From the NCBI RefSeq assembly GCF_029910235.1, contig NZ_CP112874.1, forward strand, positions 930,001 to 994,000: a stretch of DNA of 64,000 nucleotides, given 5' to 3'. Position 1 is the stretch's first letter, and the number at the start of each line of letters is the position of its first letter. A program made the translations under genes and the position numbers. The notes beneath the pieces are model-generated. The model saw only the letters and a list, made by a program, of their open reading frames with translations. It was not told the origin of the DNA and made no database searches. This DNA comes from Pseudanabaena galeata CCNP1313. Lineage in GTDB: Bacteria > Cyanobacteriota > Cyanobacteriia > Pseudanabaenales > Pseudanabaenaceae. Positions 1 through 8,137 of this stretch are shown one piece after another.

Positions 1-750
1 CTCTCGATTACTTTCTTTTTCCTCATCGGTTAACTCTCCACCACGAGGTTTCTTTTTCGGTTGCAAAATAGTTACCCCATCTGGCTTATAACCTTGGTAT
101 CCTGTGTCTTGCCATAACTTACTCCCATCGGGAAACTCATGTCCCTCGTCATCGGCAAGTTTCTTGTCGTGGCGTTTGCCCTCAACAGTTTCACTGAGGT
201 ATATGACTTTGCCCCCTGCCATCCGTTCGGTGATGATATTGTTCTTCACCGTTGTCGTTTTTTTCTTGCCACTGTAGTGTTCGTCCCTTTTGACTTTATC
301 TTGAGGTCGATTGATGCGTCGTTCTGTACCATCAATCACAAACTCCAATTCTGGGCAATTTGCTAATACTTGCTCTAACTTGCTCGCTTTCCGCTCGGGC
401 AAATGTTGTTCTTTACCTAAAGCTTGATTTAATATGACTGTTAACCGATGCACCCATAGGTTTGCCTGTGGTTGTCCTATCCCAAATAAAAATCCCTGCA
501 CTTCTTGAGTCGGATATTGCCGAAAGTAAAACAAAATAAATAACATTTTGTCCCTAATTTCTTGCAGTTCTGCCTTTCGTCCTCCCCCATACTCTCGTTT
601 TCTTTCACTAGCTTCAATGAAGTACTTATATATGTAGTCTTGCCATGCTTTCTCGAAGCTCGGGACTAAAGCCTCGAACTCTGCCAAACTCATTCCTGTC
701 AAACTCTGTAAAATCCGAGGTTTATTTTTTAGTTTGGTATATGAAAGCAT
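1..750 (-). CDS. IS5-type DDE transposase, 3' end outside window
   Basis: An open frame runs from an ATG at 750 to the window edge, giving 250 residues without a stop. It begins MLSYTKLKNKPRILQSLTGM. The order is an N-terminal helix-turn-helix-like region (about residues 10-125), then a DDE_Tnp_4-like catalytic region starting at FVIDGTERRINRPQ (about residue 140), where the Asp of IDGTE would be the first catalytic acid. Lys/Arg-rich YSGKKKTTTVKNNI follows, as in cyanobacterial IS5/IS702-type transposases. The gene lies against the 3' end of an O-antigen-ligase-like gene, which it appears to have cut. The rest of the catalytic triad is beyond the window, so whether the copy is intact cannot be judged. 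Confidence 0.8.
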   Translation of the reverse strand, partial: MLSYTKLKNKPRILQSLTGMSLAEFEALVPSFEKAWQDYIYKYFIEASERKREYGGGRKAELQEIRDKMLFILFYFRQYPTQEVQGFLFGIGQPQANLWVHRLTVILNQALGKEQHLPERKASKLEQVLANCPELEFVIDGTERRINRPQDKVKRDEHYSGKKKTTTVKNNIITERMAGGKVIYLSETVEGKRHDKKLADDEGHEFPDGSKLWQDTGYQGYKPDGVTILQPKKKPRGGELTDEEKESNRE

Positions 751-815
751 TTTTGACTTGCAATTTTCTGGAATGAGACTATTTTAGCTACTTCTTTTGT
801 TATTTCCGATGATGT
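1..815 (-). mobile_element. IS5-like insertion sequence, one end visible
   Basis: The transposase frame and about 65 bases upstream of it form the visible end of an insertion sequence. The boundary with the ligase gene is inferred to lie between about 780 and 825, because the ligase reading frame loses family resemblance there and stops at 800. The opposite terminus is outside the window, so the terminal inverted repeat and target duplication cannot be confirmed. Confidence 0.5.
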
Positions 816-1843
816 CTAGTAGTTAAGGGAATTATTATTGCAGTTAAAATTATCAGTGTTAAAGCTATTCGGAATTTCTGCTTAGGTGTTAAAGATAATA
901 CTAGTGAAATCATTCCCAAAAACCATCCTATCCAAGCCGCTCTTACTAGACTGAGTAGTAATGATAAAGCACCTACACCTGCCGCTGGAGCCACGAGGCT
1001 CCCTTGACAACCCAGTAGTAACAACAGTCCTGTAACCATATAATCCCCAAAAGGCCCCTGCGAATTCATGGTACTCCATACTCTCATTCCAAATGGTACT
1101 GGGCTACCAGCACTACTAACCATACCAGAACCAGTCATCCAAAGCCGATCCCACTCAGGAGCAACGAGAAATTGATAAATCCCATATATGCCCATAATTA
1201 AAACTCCCCATAAGAAGACACGCTTCACGTTTTGACTATAGGCTGGATATCGTTCCCAATTAACTAGTAAATGATAACCAAATAGCAATGGCGATATCCA
1301 CTCAAGTAGTGCAACCGTAGCTCTTATAGGGCTTAGTGGAATTATAGCTTCTATACTTCCTACAGAAACTATCGGGATCTGACTATGAATCATGGCAATC
1401 ACGTAGCCATAAATAACAGCAGCGATCGCTAATACAAAAGGCATAGTGCCTTGTTCGCGGGTCTTGGAGAGATTAAAGTGTAATGAATGGGCGCATACTA
1501 AAATTGCCAAAAAGGGAGCTAAGAGAATATAGCTACTACTTGACTCTGTAAAAGCTCCTATTCGCCAATCACAAATCCTGCGTAGAAACGGGACGAGGAA
1601 AAATAACCACCATACAAATCCATTGTATAGAACTGGATAACGAAAGTATAATAGCCAGCCGAGCGCAAGTGATGCGGCTGGAAACAAAACATTAAGAATC
1701 CTTGCGCCAAAGCCTCCAAGTCCAATTAACATCAGAGAGACCATAGAAAAACTTATGATAGCTATCCATGCTCCTGCGGGTTGAAATAGTTTGTCGGGTA
1801 TTTTGAGAGAGGGATTAGCTATTGTGGAATCTTGTTGGTTCAT
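800..1843 (-). pseudogene. O-antigen ligase-like (Wzy_C) membrane protein, C-terminally truncated
   Basis: A very hydrophobic protein with about ten predicted membrane segments. It carries the Wzy_C-type signature near its end (LVRAAWIGWFLGMISL followed by a KQK cytoplasmic turn), typical of polysaccharide ligases or polymerases. Family members usually continue for another 60-120 residues after this point. Here the protein ends with TTRHHRK right at the IS5-type element, so it is most likely truncated by that insertion. The frame is open from 1930, but that start would overlap the upstream SagB-like gene; the ATG at 1843 (MNQQDSTIANPS), 20 bases after the upstream stop, is the better start and gives about 347 residues. 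It probably shares a transcript with the SagB-like gene. The substrate is unknown. Confidence 0.65.
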
Positions 1844-1862
1844 AAATTTGTTTATCGCTGAG

Positions 1863-3476
1863 TTAACGAGATCTGCCCAAAGTAGTGATGTATAGAACTG
1901 CTTCATCGTTGGGAATGCCAAGAACCTCATTGACTAGATCGTCAAAAAAGCCTGCAATGCCACTTACGCCCACACCTAAACCGATCGCAGCGAGATTTAA
2001 CCTTTGTCCTAAATGTCCTGCGTCCATATGTAAATAACGATAAACGCGATCGCCATATTTCTCAACAGCTTTTTGGAGGTCAGCGGTATGGAAAATTACA
2101 GCTCCTGCATCCCGACCGAGTTCTTGACCGAGGCAGAGATAATGTAGTTCATCACGGAAGTTCTTAAAGCGAATTTGCCGTAACTCCTGTGATTTGGGTG
2201 CGTAGTAATAACAACCTTCTTCCAATCCCACTACCCCTGTTACGGCTACAAAGGTTTCAATTAAGCTGAGATCAAAATAATCGGGATTACCATCAATGCC
2301 TTGATCGGTATAGTGTTGGGGCTGATAAGTAAAGTCAAGAATTGCTTTGAGTTCAGCTAGTTCTAGCTTTGCACCACTATATTCACGGGTTGATCGCCGT
2401 TGCAAGATCGTATTTTCCAGCATTTCCAAATCATCACCCCAATGAATGCTTTCGGTGATGGTATTAACTTTTGTACAGAAGGGGAAGTTGTACTTATCAA
2501 GATCTGGTTCAGAATTATTTTCGGTTTGATCTGATTTTTTGACATCCAACTGTTCCCACAGTTTCTGCATATTTGGCTTTTCAGTAATTTTTGTGGATTG
2601 GTGTAGATATTCCAAAAGCTGACCATCAGGGAGTTTGGGGTAACTATGCACAGTTCCTGAAGGTAGTGCTGTCATTACTCCCCTAGAAATATCTAATGAT
2701 CGCTGCATTGGTTCTCTGGATTCCTGACCTCGACCAATGCGCTCCTCGTCTTGCAAATCAAGAATTGGCACGATCGCGATCGCCCCTTCGACCTCTTTAT
2801 CTAAAAACAGCAGTTCATTGACAGACTCATCGGCAAAGCCGCCAATTAGTGAGGCTTGATAATCCTCAATTGAACTTGCTAACTCAATATTTCCTAACAA
2901 ATGTCCCGTATCAAGAAAAATGCGGCGATAAGCGCGATCTTGATAACGCCAAGCCGATCGATGAAATACCGCCGTAATTGCGATCGCCATACGGGTGTTT
3001 TGCAAAGCGGGATGACTAAAACAAGCTTGTTGCAAACCAGCCCAAACATGATTGTCTTGCCAAAAATGAATCAAGCTATGGGTGCGAACTTGATAGTTAT
3101 AGATTCCTGCGGATAAAAGTGGTGTCCCTGCTGAGATTAGATACAACTCGGCAGGATATAACCCACCTGCCGAAGGAGCCGCCCTCAGATAAAAAGCCTC
3201 ACCCGTTACGGTCGGTACTCTTGCAGTCAATCCGTAGCTGCAAAATAGCAATCGTGATAACCGCCGCCAACGGCTCGCCAATAATCCATCGCGATCGGTC
3301 TGAATTTCTTCAGTGAGATAGGGTTTGAGATCGTAAACTGTACCAATTTTATAATCCTTATAAGGTGATGGCTGGGTACTCCAGTCTAGTCCTTGACTTT
3401 TACTAGCAAGGGTTGCAGGCGCATACTTAGTACGTTCGTGATAATGTTCGGCGAAGGAAAGTCTGGCTTCGGGCAT
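1863..3476 (-). CDS. SagB/ThcOx-family dehydrogenase (tandem nitroreductase domains)
   Basis: A 537-residue FMN-dependent oxidoreductase of the SagB/ThcOx nitroreductase fold, with two domains in tandem as is usual in cyanobacteria. The first half contains FYLRAAPSAGGLYPAELYLI, the typical Ser-Ala-Gly-Gly-x-Tyr-Pro FMN-site motif. The second half starts near residue 355 with LQRRSTREYSGAKLEL (the RRSxRxF-type nitroreductase start) and ends with HMDAGHLGQRLNLAAIGLG and an IPNDEAVLYITTLG tail. Relatives oxidise azolines in peptide natural products, but many cyanobacterial two-domain members have no known substrate. No precursor peptide or YcaO cyclodehydratase is visible nearby, so a RiPP role is not supported here. 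The truncated ligase gene follows 20 bases downstream. Confidence 0.85.
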   Translation of the reverse strand: MPEARLSFAEHYHERTKYAPATLASKSQGLDWSTQPSPYKDYKIGTVYDLKPYLTEEIQTDRDGLLASRWRRLSRLLFCSYGLTARVPTVTGEAFYLRAAPSAGGLYPAELYLISAGTPLLSAGIYNYQVRTHSLIHFWQDNHVWAGLQQACFSHPALQNTRMAIAITAVFHRSAWRYQDRAYRRIFLDTGHLLGNIELASSIEDYQASLIGGFADESVNELLFLDKEVEGAIAIVPILDLQDEERIGRGQESREPMQRSLDISRGVMTALPSGTVHSYPKLPDGQLLEYLHQSTKITEKPNMQKLWEQLDVKKSDQTENNSEPDLDKYNFPFCTKVNTITESIHWGDDLEMLENTILQRRSTREYSGAKLELAELKAILDFTYQPQHYTDQGIDGNPDYFDLSLIETFVAVTGVVGLEEGCYYYAPKSQELRQIRFKNFRDELHYLCLGQELGRDAGAVIFHTADLQKAVEKYGDRVYRYLHMDAGHLGQRLNLAAIGLGVGVSGIAGFFDDLVNEVLGIPNDEAVLYITTLGRSR

Positions 3477-3563
3477 GGTTTTGCAACGTGACGGAAATAG
3501 GCAGCTAGACTAAAATGTTATCTCAATTCGCACGGTCATTGGCACGAAGTGCCGACGACAGCA

Positions 3564-3692
3564 GTAATTCTCATTATAAAAATTGATTTCTTTGAAAGCA
3601 CGCCAACGGCGTGCTTCCAAAGAAACCAATTTTCGTGTTTCCAGCGCCTTCGGCGCTGGAAACACGAAAATTGGTTTCATAGTCAGAATTGC
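3564..3692. repeat. Family A three-arm palindromic repeat, copy 1
   Basis: An outer imperfect inverted repeat (AATTCTCATTAT against ATAGTCAGAATT) encloses two overlapping hairpins. Hairpin 1 (about 3579-3633) has a 26-bp stem with an AAC loop. Hairpin 2 (about 3625-3674) has a 24-bp stem with a TTCG loop. They share the segment AAACCAATTTT, so only one can form fully at a time. The same layout with different stem sequence occurs at 4481-4611 and, inverted, at 38797-38904. Confidence 0.9.
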
Positions 3693-3802
3693 GGATTTAG
3701 CTGAAAATTGCGATCGCAATATCCGTGATTTCGCATATGATAGAAAGGTTGTCAAAATTTTTCTAATTAGAAAATTATCGTATTTAATATAGGGATCACG
3801 TC

Positions 3803-3979
3803 ATGGCAGTACCCAAGAAGAAAACTTCCAAATCTAAGCGAGATAGCCGTAAAGCTGTATGGAAGCGGAAAGCCGCAGTTCATGCTCAAAAAGCTATTTC
3901 CTTAGGTAAGTCCATCCTTTCAGGCAAAAATGATGGTTTTGTCTATCCAATGGCTGAAGAGGCTGAAACTGAAGAGTAA
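3803..3979 (+). CDS. rpmF: 50S ribosomal protein L32
   Basis: A 58-residue basic protein, [20 protein letters not shown] then [19 protein letters not shown], that matches cyanobacterial L32 in length and sequence. L32 is a small component of the large ribosomal subunit. The Cys-rich zinc-binding version is absent; cyanobacterial L32 proteins of this kind commonly lack the four cysteines and end in an acidic tail, here MAEEAETEE. The ATG at 3803 is the only sensible start. A strong intrinsic terminator follows within 10 bases, so the gene is probably monocistronic. Upstream is a long palindromic repeat, so the promoter must lie between about 3695 and 3800. Confidence 0.95.
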   Translation: MAVPKKKTSKSKRDSRKAVWKRKAAVHAQKAISLGKSILSGKNDGFVYPMAEEAETEE

Positions 3980-3986
3980 TCTTAAT

Positions 3987-4016
3987 AAAAAAGGCGAGCT
4001 TAGCTCGCCTTTTTTG
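3987..4016. terminator. Intrinsic terminator after rpmF (bidirectional)
   Basis: Stem GGCGAGC / GCTCGCC with a TTA loop, flanked by six A residues upstream and six T residues downstream. It serves rpmF and, on the other strand, the convergent hemerythrin gene that stops at 4026. Confidence 0.9.
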
Positions 4017-4025
4017 ATGGTTTGT

Positions 4026-4445
4026 TTAAGCTGATTGAGCTAGGCTTTCTTTGATACAAGCACCAATCTGAGTATCAATCTTTAAAATATGGCTGACCAA
4101 CCATTCGCATAGTTCATTATAAATTTTGAGCGCAATCTCTTCACTTGCATCGCTCTGACGATATTGATCATGGAGCTTGCCAAAGGTCTCAATAAATTTC
4201 TTGTGGGCTTCTTGGTTCACACTAGCCATAGGGCAGCTATGTTTTGCCGCGCAGGTTTCTTCATTGCCAAAGTGCCATTCAGCATAGAATTTAAGGAATA
4301 CCAACAATTTTTTAATAGCATTTGCCCCGTTACCCCGTTCGATCGCTTCCCCAATTTCATTAGTCGCCGCAATTAGTTCACGATGCTGGCTGTCAATCAT
4401 TGGTACACCAATACTCAAGGAGTCAGACCATTCAAATCTTTGCAT
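4026..4445 (-). CDS. Bacteriohemerythrin
   Basis: A 139-residue single-domain hemerythrin that would bind O2 at a di-iron site in the cytoplasm. Ligand motifs are visible: H21 in DSQHREL, H58 and E62 in AEWHFGNEE, H81 in EAHKKF, and H119 plus D124 in VSHILKIDTQ. The His normally four residues before H81 is Asn (N77), with C71-P72 upstream in place of the common Tyr-Pro. One of the five expected His ligands is therefore replaced, which could alter oxygen or NO chemistry; a similar Cys-Pro...Asn arrangement may define a cyanobacterial subgroup, but I cannot verify that here. It converges on rpmF and shares its terminator. The role could be oxygen storage or sensing. Confidence 0.88.
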   Translation of the reverse strand: MQRFEWSDSLSIGVPMIDSQHRELIAATNEIGEAIERGNGANAIKKLLVFLKFYAEWHFGNEETCAAKHSCPMASVNQEAHKKFIETFGKLHDQYRQSDASEEIALKIYNELCEWLVSHILKIDTQIGACIKESLAQSA

Positions 4446-4480
4446 ATAGTTTCCCTCATTGCATTTAGTGCATCAGATTT

Positions 4481-4611
4481 CAGCAATTCTCATTATAAAA
4501 ATCAGTTTTTTGAAAGCCCGCCGTTGGTGGGCTTTCAAAAAACTGATTTTGGTGTTTCCAGCACCGAAGGCGCTGGAAACACCAAAATCGGTTTCATAAT
4601 GAGAATTGCTG
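4481..4611. repeat. Family A three-arm palindromic repeat, copy 2
   Basis: A perfect 16-bp terminal inverted repeat (CAGCAATTCTCATTAT) encloses two overlapping hairpins, about 4498-4550 and 4543-4596. Both use the shared arm AAACTGATTTT. The stem sequence differs from copy 1, yet pairing with both the upstream and downstream partner is kept. It lies just upstream of the hemerythrin start. Confidence 0.92.
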
Positions 4612-4665
4612 ATCAGATTTATTCTCCTGTAAATCAATTTAAGATTCTGAAAAATTAATATAAAT

Positions 4666-5286
4666 TTAACTCCATGAGGCTGCTAGTCGCCACATTTGAT
4701 GCCCAATTCCTAGACCAATTAAGCAAGGCGCAGTCAATATAACAATTGCCATCCATAATTTGCGACTTTTACTTAGGACATCGCCAACAAAAGCGATCGC
4801 CGTTAATCCCACCCATGCAATGATCGCCAAAACCAAGAGATAAAATTTCAACCTTACTAAAAAAACTAACCCACCAATAATTAAAAAACCACTGATTAAG
4901 TAGCTCCATTTCATCAGTGCATAATCCGCAAAAGCTGTAAGGATTGGCAGTAGTGCGATGATCACAAAACCAGCGATCGCTAAATCTCGACGGGCTGGAA
5001 TCGTCAGCAGTACCGATAGAAAATAGCTCATACAGATGTAGCTAATCAATATGATGACTAGCCACAGCCATAGAAAATTAATTTTTTTGAACGATACCTT
5101 TGGCTTGGGTAACTTAAATTTGGGAAAGCCAAGTTTAGGTAAGCCCCATTTAACTTTTCCGAATTTAGGTAAGCTTAAACTTCTTAATGTGTTAGGTTTT
5201 TTCGCATCAAATTCTGACGGATCAGGAATATTTCTTGATTGCTCCGTCGAAGTGTTTTGATTTTTTGACTCATCAATATCTGCCAT
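4666..5286 (-). CDS. Unknown membrane protein with basic Pro/Lys repeat leader
   Basis: A 206-residue protein I do not recognise. Residues 1-35 are polar and disordered-looking (MADIDESKNQNTSTEQ). Residues about 38-70 contain a short degenerate repeat of the form LPKxGxxK, LPKLGFPKFK, LPKPKVSFKK, strongly basic. The remainder holds five hydrophobic segments, the first beginning INFLWLWLVIILISYICM. A positively charged cytosolic leader followed by a membrane bundle is therefore likely. It lies 43 bases downstream of argB on the same strand and may be cotranscribed, but nothing links it to arginine synthesis. Confidence 0.65.
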   Translation of the reverse strand: MADIDESKNQNTSTEQSRNIPDPSEFDAKKPNTLRSLSLPKFGKVKWGLPKLGFPKFKLPKPKVSFKKINFLWLWLVIILISYICMSYFLSVLLTIPARRDLAIAGFVIIALLPILTAFADYALMKWSYLISGFLIIGGLVFLVRLKFYLLVLAIIAWVGLTAIAFVGDVLSKSRKLWMAIVILTAPCLIGLGIGHQMWRLAASWS

Positions 5287-5329
5287 AATTTCCTACCAAT
5301 GATAGGGCGCACAAAGTTCGCCCTATCTT

Positions 5330-6199
5330 CTAAAAGGCTACTTCTGAGGCTACAATCATCGAACCAACCCCACTATTTGTAAAGATTTCGAGTAAGAGTG
5401 AATGGGGTACTCGTCCATCAACAATATGGGCTGCTTTTACACCTTGAGCTAGCGATCGCACACAGCACTGGACTTTGGGAATCATGCCACCACTGACAAC
5501 ATTTTCATTCATCAGTTCTCTGGCTTTTTGAATTGTCAAACTACGATAGAGAGTGCTGGGATCTTTGTAGTTATGTAAAATCCCTGCAATATCGGTAAGC
5601 AAGATTAATTTTTCGGCTCCCAAAGCGGCGGCGAGTTCACCAGCAACCGTATCTGCATTGATGTTGTAGGACTGACCTGTTTCATCGGTGGCTACACTAG
5701 ATACGACGGGAATATGGCCTGCTTCGAGTAGGGTTGAGAGCAAGCCAATATTAATGCCACTGACTTCACCGACAAAACCGATCGCATCATTGCCTTGGGG
5801 ACGCGCACGGATCAGATTGCCATCCTTGCCGCATAAACCAACTCCAGAGCCACCTGCGAGGTTAATCATTTCTACAATTTGCTTGTTGACACGTCCAACC
5901 AACACCATTTCCACAACTTCCATGGTGGCGGCATCGGTAACACGCAATCCATTGATAAACTGTGGCTCGATGTTCAGTTTGGTGAGCCATGTATTGATTT
6001 CAGGTCCCCCACCATGGACTAAGACTGGGCGCAATCCCATAAATGACATCGTAACGACATCGCGGATCACGTCCTGCCGAAGGTTTTCTTCTTTCATGGC
6101 CGCCCCACCATATTTGACGACAATGGTACGCCCTGAAAATTGCTGCATATAGGGCAATGCTTCACTTAGAACCTGAACGCGATCGCTGTCTGTTAGCAT
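5330..6199 (-). CDS. argB: Acetylglutamate kinase
   Basis: A 289-residue amino-acid-kinase-fold enzyme that phosphorylates N-acetyl-L-glutamate, the second and, in cyanobacteria, the PII-controlled step of arginine synthesis. Visible motifs: [10 protein letters not shown] (phosphate-binding Lys and Gly-Gly), [11 protein letters not shown] (substrate-binding GGGxE), [15 protein letters not shown] (nucleotide pocket) and [13 protein letters not shown] near the C-terminus. Length matches the family. The N-terminal helix ([20 protein letters not shown]) is the arginine-sensitive extension seen in hexameric enzymes. argD lies about 6 kb away on the other strand, so the pathway genes are dispersed. 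A 460-bp repeat-rich gap separates it from the glycosyltransferase. Confidence 0.97.
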   Translation of the reverse strand: MLTDSDRVQVLSEALPYMQQFSGRTIVVKYGGAAMKEENLRQDVIRDVVTMSFMGLRPVLVHGGGPEINTWLTKLNIEPQFINGLRVTDAATMEVVEMVLVGRVNKQIVEMINLAGGSGVGLCGKDGNLIRARPQGNDAIGFVGEVSGINIGLLSTLLEAGHIPVVSSVATDETGQSYNINADTVAGELAAALGAEKLILLTDIAGILHNYKDPSTLYRSLTIQKARELMNENVVSGGMIPKVQCCVRSLAQGVKAAHIVDGRVPHSLLLEIFTNSGVGSMIVASEVAF

Positions 6200-6395
6200 T
6201 TAACGCCTCGACTACTTTTGAAATACTACTGTGTAAGTATTGGAAAATACTTTTATAAACCTTACAACCTCAAATACACCAATAGATAAGCGATTTAGGT
6301 TGCATATTAGTATTTGATGACTTTTACGAGTATCAGTCCCCATAGCAGGGAATAATTAAGGGAGTTTGGCTCAGCCACGCACCCTTAATTATTTA

Positions 6396-6487
6396 TAGGA
6401 CATAAAACCCAAAAGATGAGTGGCGGCGCGAAGCGCCGCCACTCATCTTTTGGGTTTTATGTCCTAAGCAAAACTTACATTGTTATA
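6396..6487. repeat. Family C palindromic repeat, truncated copy
   Basis: A perfect 71-bp palindrome (6396-6466) with arms starting TAGGACATAAAACCC and a GCGCGAAGCGC centre. It is followed by the family flank AGCAAAACTTACATTGTTATA. The opposite flank found in full copies is missing. Confidence 0.88.
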
Positions 6488-6610
6488 TTAACGTCAGTTT
6501 GACGAAAGTGTGACAACACTTTTGTGAATTAAAAGCCAAATCCAGTAAGGTTTTGCAAGACACAAAATGTCTACGCCATTTCGTGTCTAGGTTTTACAAA
6601 TGTTGTCGAT
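6488..6610. repeat. Family E repeat with a family B-like end
   Basis: Begins with AACGTCAGTTTGACGAAAG, the family B terminal sequence, then a GTGTGACAACACTTTTGTGAATT hairpin module split here by mismatches, then an imperfect hairpin ACACAAAATG...CATTTCGTGT. A closely related module is at 60826-60920. No gene was seen in the 6200-6662 gap. Confidence 0.65.
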
Positions 6611-6662
6611 CATTCTTGAACTAACATCTCCTTCCCAATGGTTAGGGACTATCCCATAGAAA

Positions 6663-7805
6663 CTAGGCGATCGCCATTTCAAAAGCCTGACAAACCGAGA
6701 TAATTGAGAATTTAGCTTGTGCTTGGGTATAGGCTGTTTCAACGATCCTCTGAGTGGCAGGGAGATCGCTAAAAACTAGATGCATCGCATCAGCGAGTAA
6801 TTGCGGATCGTTGGGTGGAATCAGTAAACCTGTAACTCCATTTTCGATAATTTCGCTAGTGCCGCCACCAATGGTCGCGATCGCAGGACGTTTTGATAAT
6901 TGAGCCTCGACAATGACTCGACCAAAGGGTTCAGGAGCCGTTGAGCAATGGGCGATCGCATCGCAAGCTTTCATCAAAGCGGGAATATCTTGTCGAAATC
7001 CGAGCCAATGGACACGACCTTTGAGGCTTTCTTGGGCAGCAATATTTTTGAGCTTCTCAGTATATTCCGCTTCCCCAAACAGAGCATCACCAACTAACAA
7101 CACATGGACATCAGGGAGCCTACTAGCAGCCTCTAGCAAGACATGTTGTCCTTTCCAATAGGACAGACGGCTAAACATACCAATCAAAGGGCGATCGCGG
7201 GGAATACCTAATTCCTCACGCAAAGTTGCTTGATTATCATTAATTTGATCAAATTTTTCACTGTCAAATCCGTTATAAACAGTGCGGAGTAATCTACGAT
7301 TGCCTCCTGCGGCAAGAAAGGCTTCCCCTGTCGCTTGAGAGTTGACGATCACTCTGGTGGCAAACCAATTAGCCAATGTGACTGCGATCTTGCGATTTGT
7401 CGCGCTAAAAATATCCGCCGTCAAGATATCGTGCAAGTGCCAGACAACGGGCGCACCAGCAAATAATCTGGCGATCGCTGCAACTACAAATCCCTTTTGG
7501 TTATTGGCATGGATCAAATCAAAATCTTTGCTTTTTTTGGCTACTTGTTTCCCTAGTCTCCAGAGATCGCCAATGGATTTGAGTGAAGCTAACCCGCTTG
7601 AGACTTTCACCTCGGCAAGCGATCGCGATGCTTGTAAAACCTCAACTTTTACGCCTAAATCTTCCAGACGATTTTTTAAGATGCCATCAGTTAATAGCAC
7701 TACTTGACTAGTCTCGCGATACGCATGGGCAAAGTCGAGTAAACAAAGCTCTCCCCCACCTAAGACTGCGGTATAGCTAACAAACAAAATTCTTTTGTTG
7801 TTCAT
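6663..7805 (-). CDS. Glycosyltransferase family 4 (GT-B fold)
   Basis: A 380-residue retaining glycosyltransferase of the GT4 type. The N-terminal Rossmann half starts KRILFVSYTAVLGGGELCLLD, with a Gly-rich acceptor loop, and includes VVWHLHDIL. The C-terminal half carries the nucleotide-sugar region IGMFSRLSYWKGQHVLLEAA and the diagnostic E-x7-E motif in EPFGRVIVEAQ followed by GGGTSEII. It would transfer a sugar from an NDP donor to a polysaccharide or lipid acceptor at the cytoplasmic membrane face. No other surface-polysaccharide genes are adjacent, so the acceptor is unknown. The ATG at 7805 is well placed; a long hairpin (7851-7922) lies just upstream. Confidence 0.9.
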   Translation of the reverse strand: MNNKRILFVSYTAVLGGGELCLLDFAHAYRETSQVVLLTDGILKNRLEDLGVKVEVLQASRSLAEVKVSSGLASLKSIGDLWRLGKQVAKKSKDFDLIHANNQKGFVVAAIARLFAGAPVVWHLHDILTADIFSATNRKIAVTLANWFATRVIVNSQATGEAFLAAGGNRRLLRTVYNGFDSEKFDQINDNQATLREELGIPRDRPLIGMFSRLSYWKGQHVLLEAASRLPDVHVLLVGDALFGEAEYTEKLKNIAAQESLKGRVHWLGFRQDIPALMKACDAIAHCSTAPEPFGRVIVEAQLSKRPAIATIGGGTSEIIENGVTGLLIPPNDPQLLADAMHLVFSDLPATQRIVETAYTQAQAKFSIISVCQAFEMAIA

Positions 7806-7850
7806 ACTTAATTAGGCGGAACAATAAATTTAAAACAATAATCTATGAAT

Positions 7851-7922
7851 ATAGCAATCCTAAATAGGTTGTGAGAGTGCGCCCCGAAGGGGCGCACTCT
7901 CACAACCTATTTAGGATTGCTA
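7851..7922. repeat. Family D perfect hairpin, copy 1
   Basis: A 72-bp palindrome, ATAGCAATCCTAAAT... on both sides, with a 34-bp perfect stem and GAAG at the centre. The outer 14 bases are shared with the copy at 15990-16060 while the inner stem differs. Confidence 0.9.
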
Positions 7923-7926
7923 TATG

Positions 7927-8085
7927 GGGTTTTGCGCTGACTTAAAAGCCAGAAATATTTTTGAAAGTGTCGCTTTGCGCTACTTTCAAAAATATTTCTG
8001 TACTACTTAAAGCCTCAATAAACCGTAAGTTATTGAGCGATCGGGTGACACCGATCGCTTAGTGACACCGATCGCTTAATTGATG
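7927..8085. repeat. Family G-like hairpin and short direct repeats
   Basis: A hairpin at 7951-7999 (AGAAATATTTTTGAAAG arms) is followed by GTACTACTTAAAGCCTCAAT, which also follows the first hairpin at 11660-11752. After it the segment GTGACACCGATCGCTTA occurs twice in tandem (about 8045-8079). Confidence 0.7.
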
Positions 8086-8137
8086 AACTATTCTACAAAT
8101 CTTCTCATGTTTAGTCATACTCATCTGATTGCTTATT

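Noticed and set aside
139-366. Open frame of 75 codons on the plus strand
   Set aside because: It lies antisense inside the IS5-type transposase frame, which is far better supported on the minus strand.
1863-3476. A RiPP (thiazole/oxazole) biosynthesis cluster around the SagB-like gene
   Set aside because: No YcaO cyclodehydratase, precursor peptide or transporter is visible; two-domain SagB-like proteins occur alone in many cyanobacteria.
5688-6152. A 154-codon plus-strand frame opposite argB
   Set aside because: It is an antisense shadow of argB, with composition following the argB codons.
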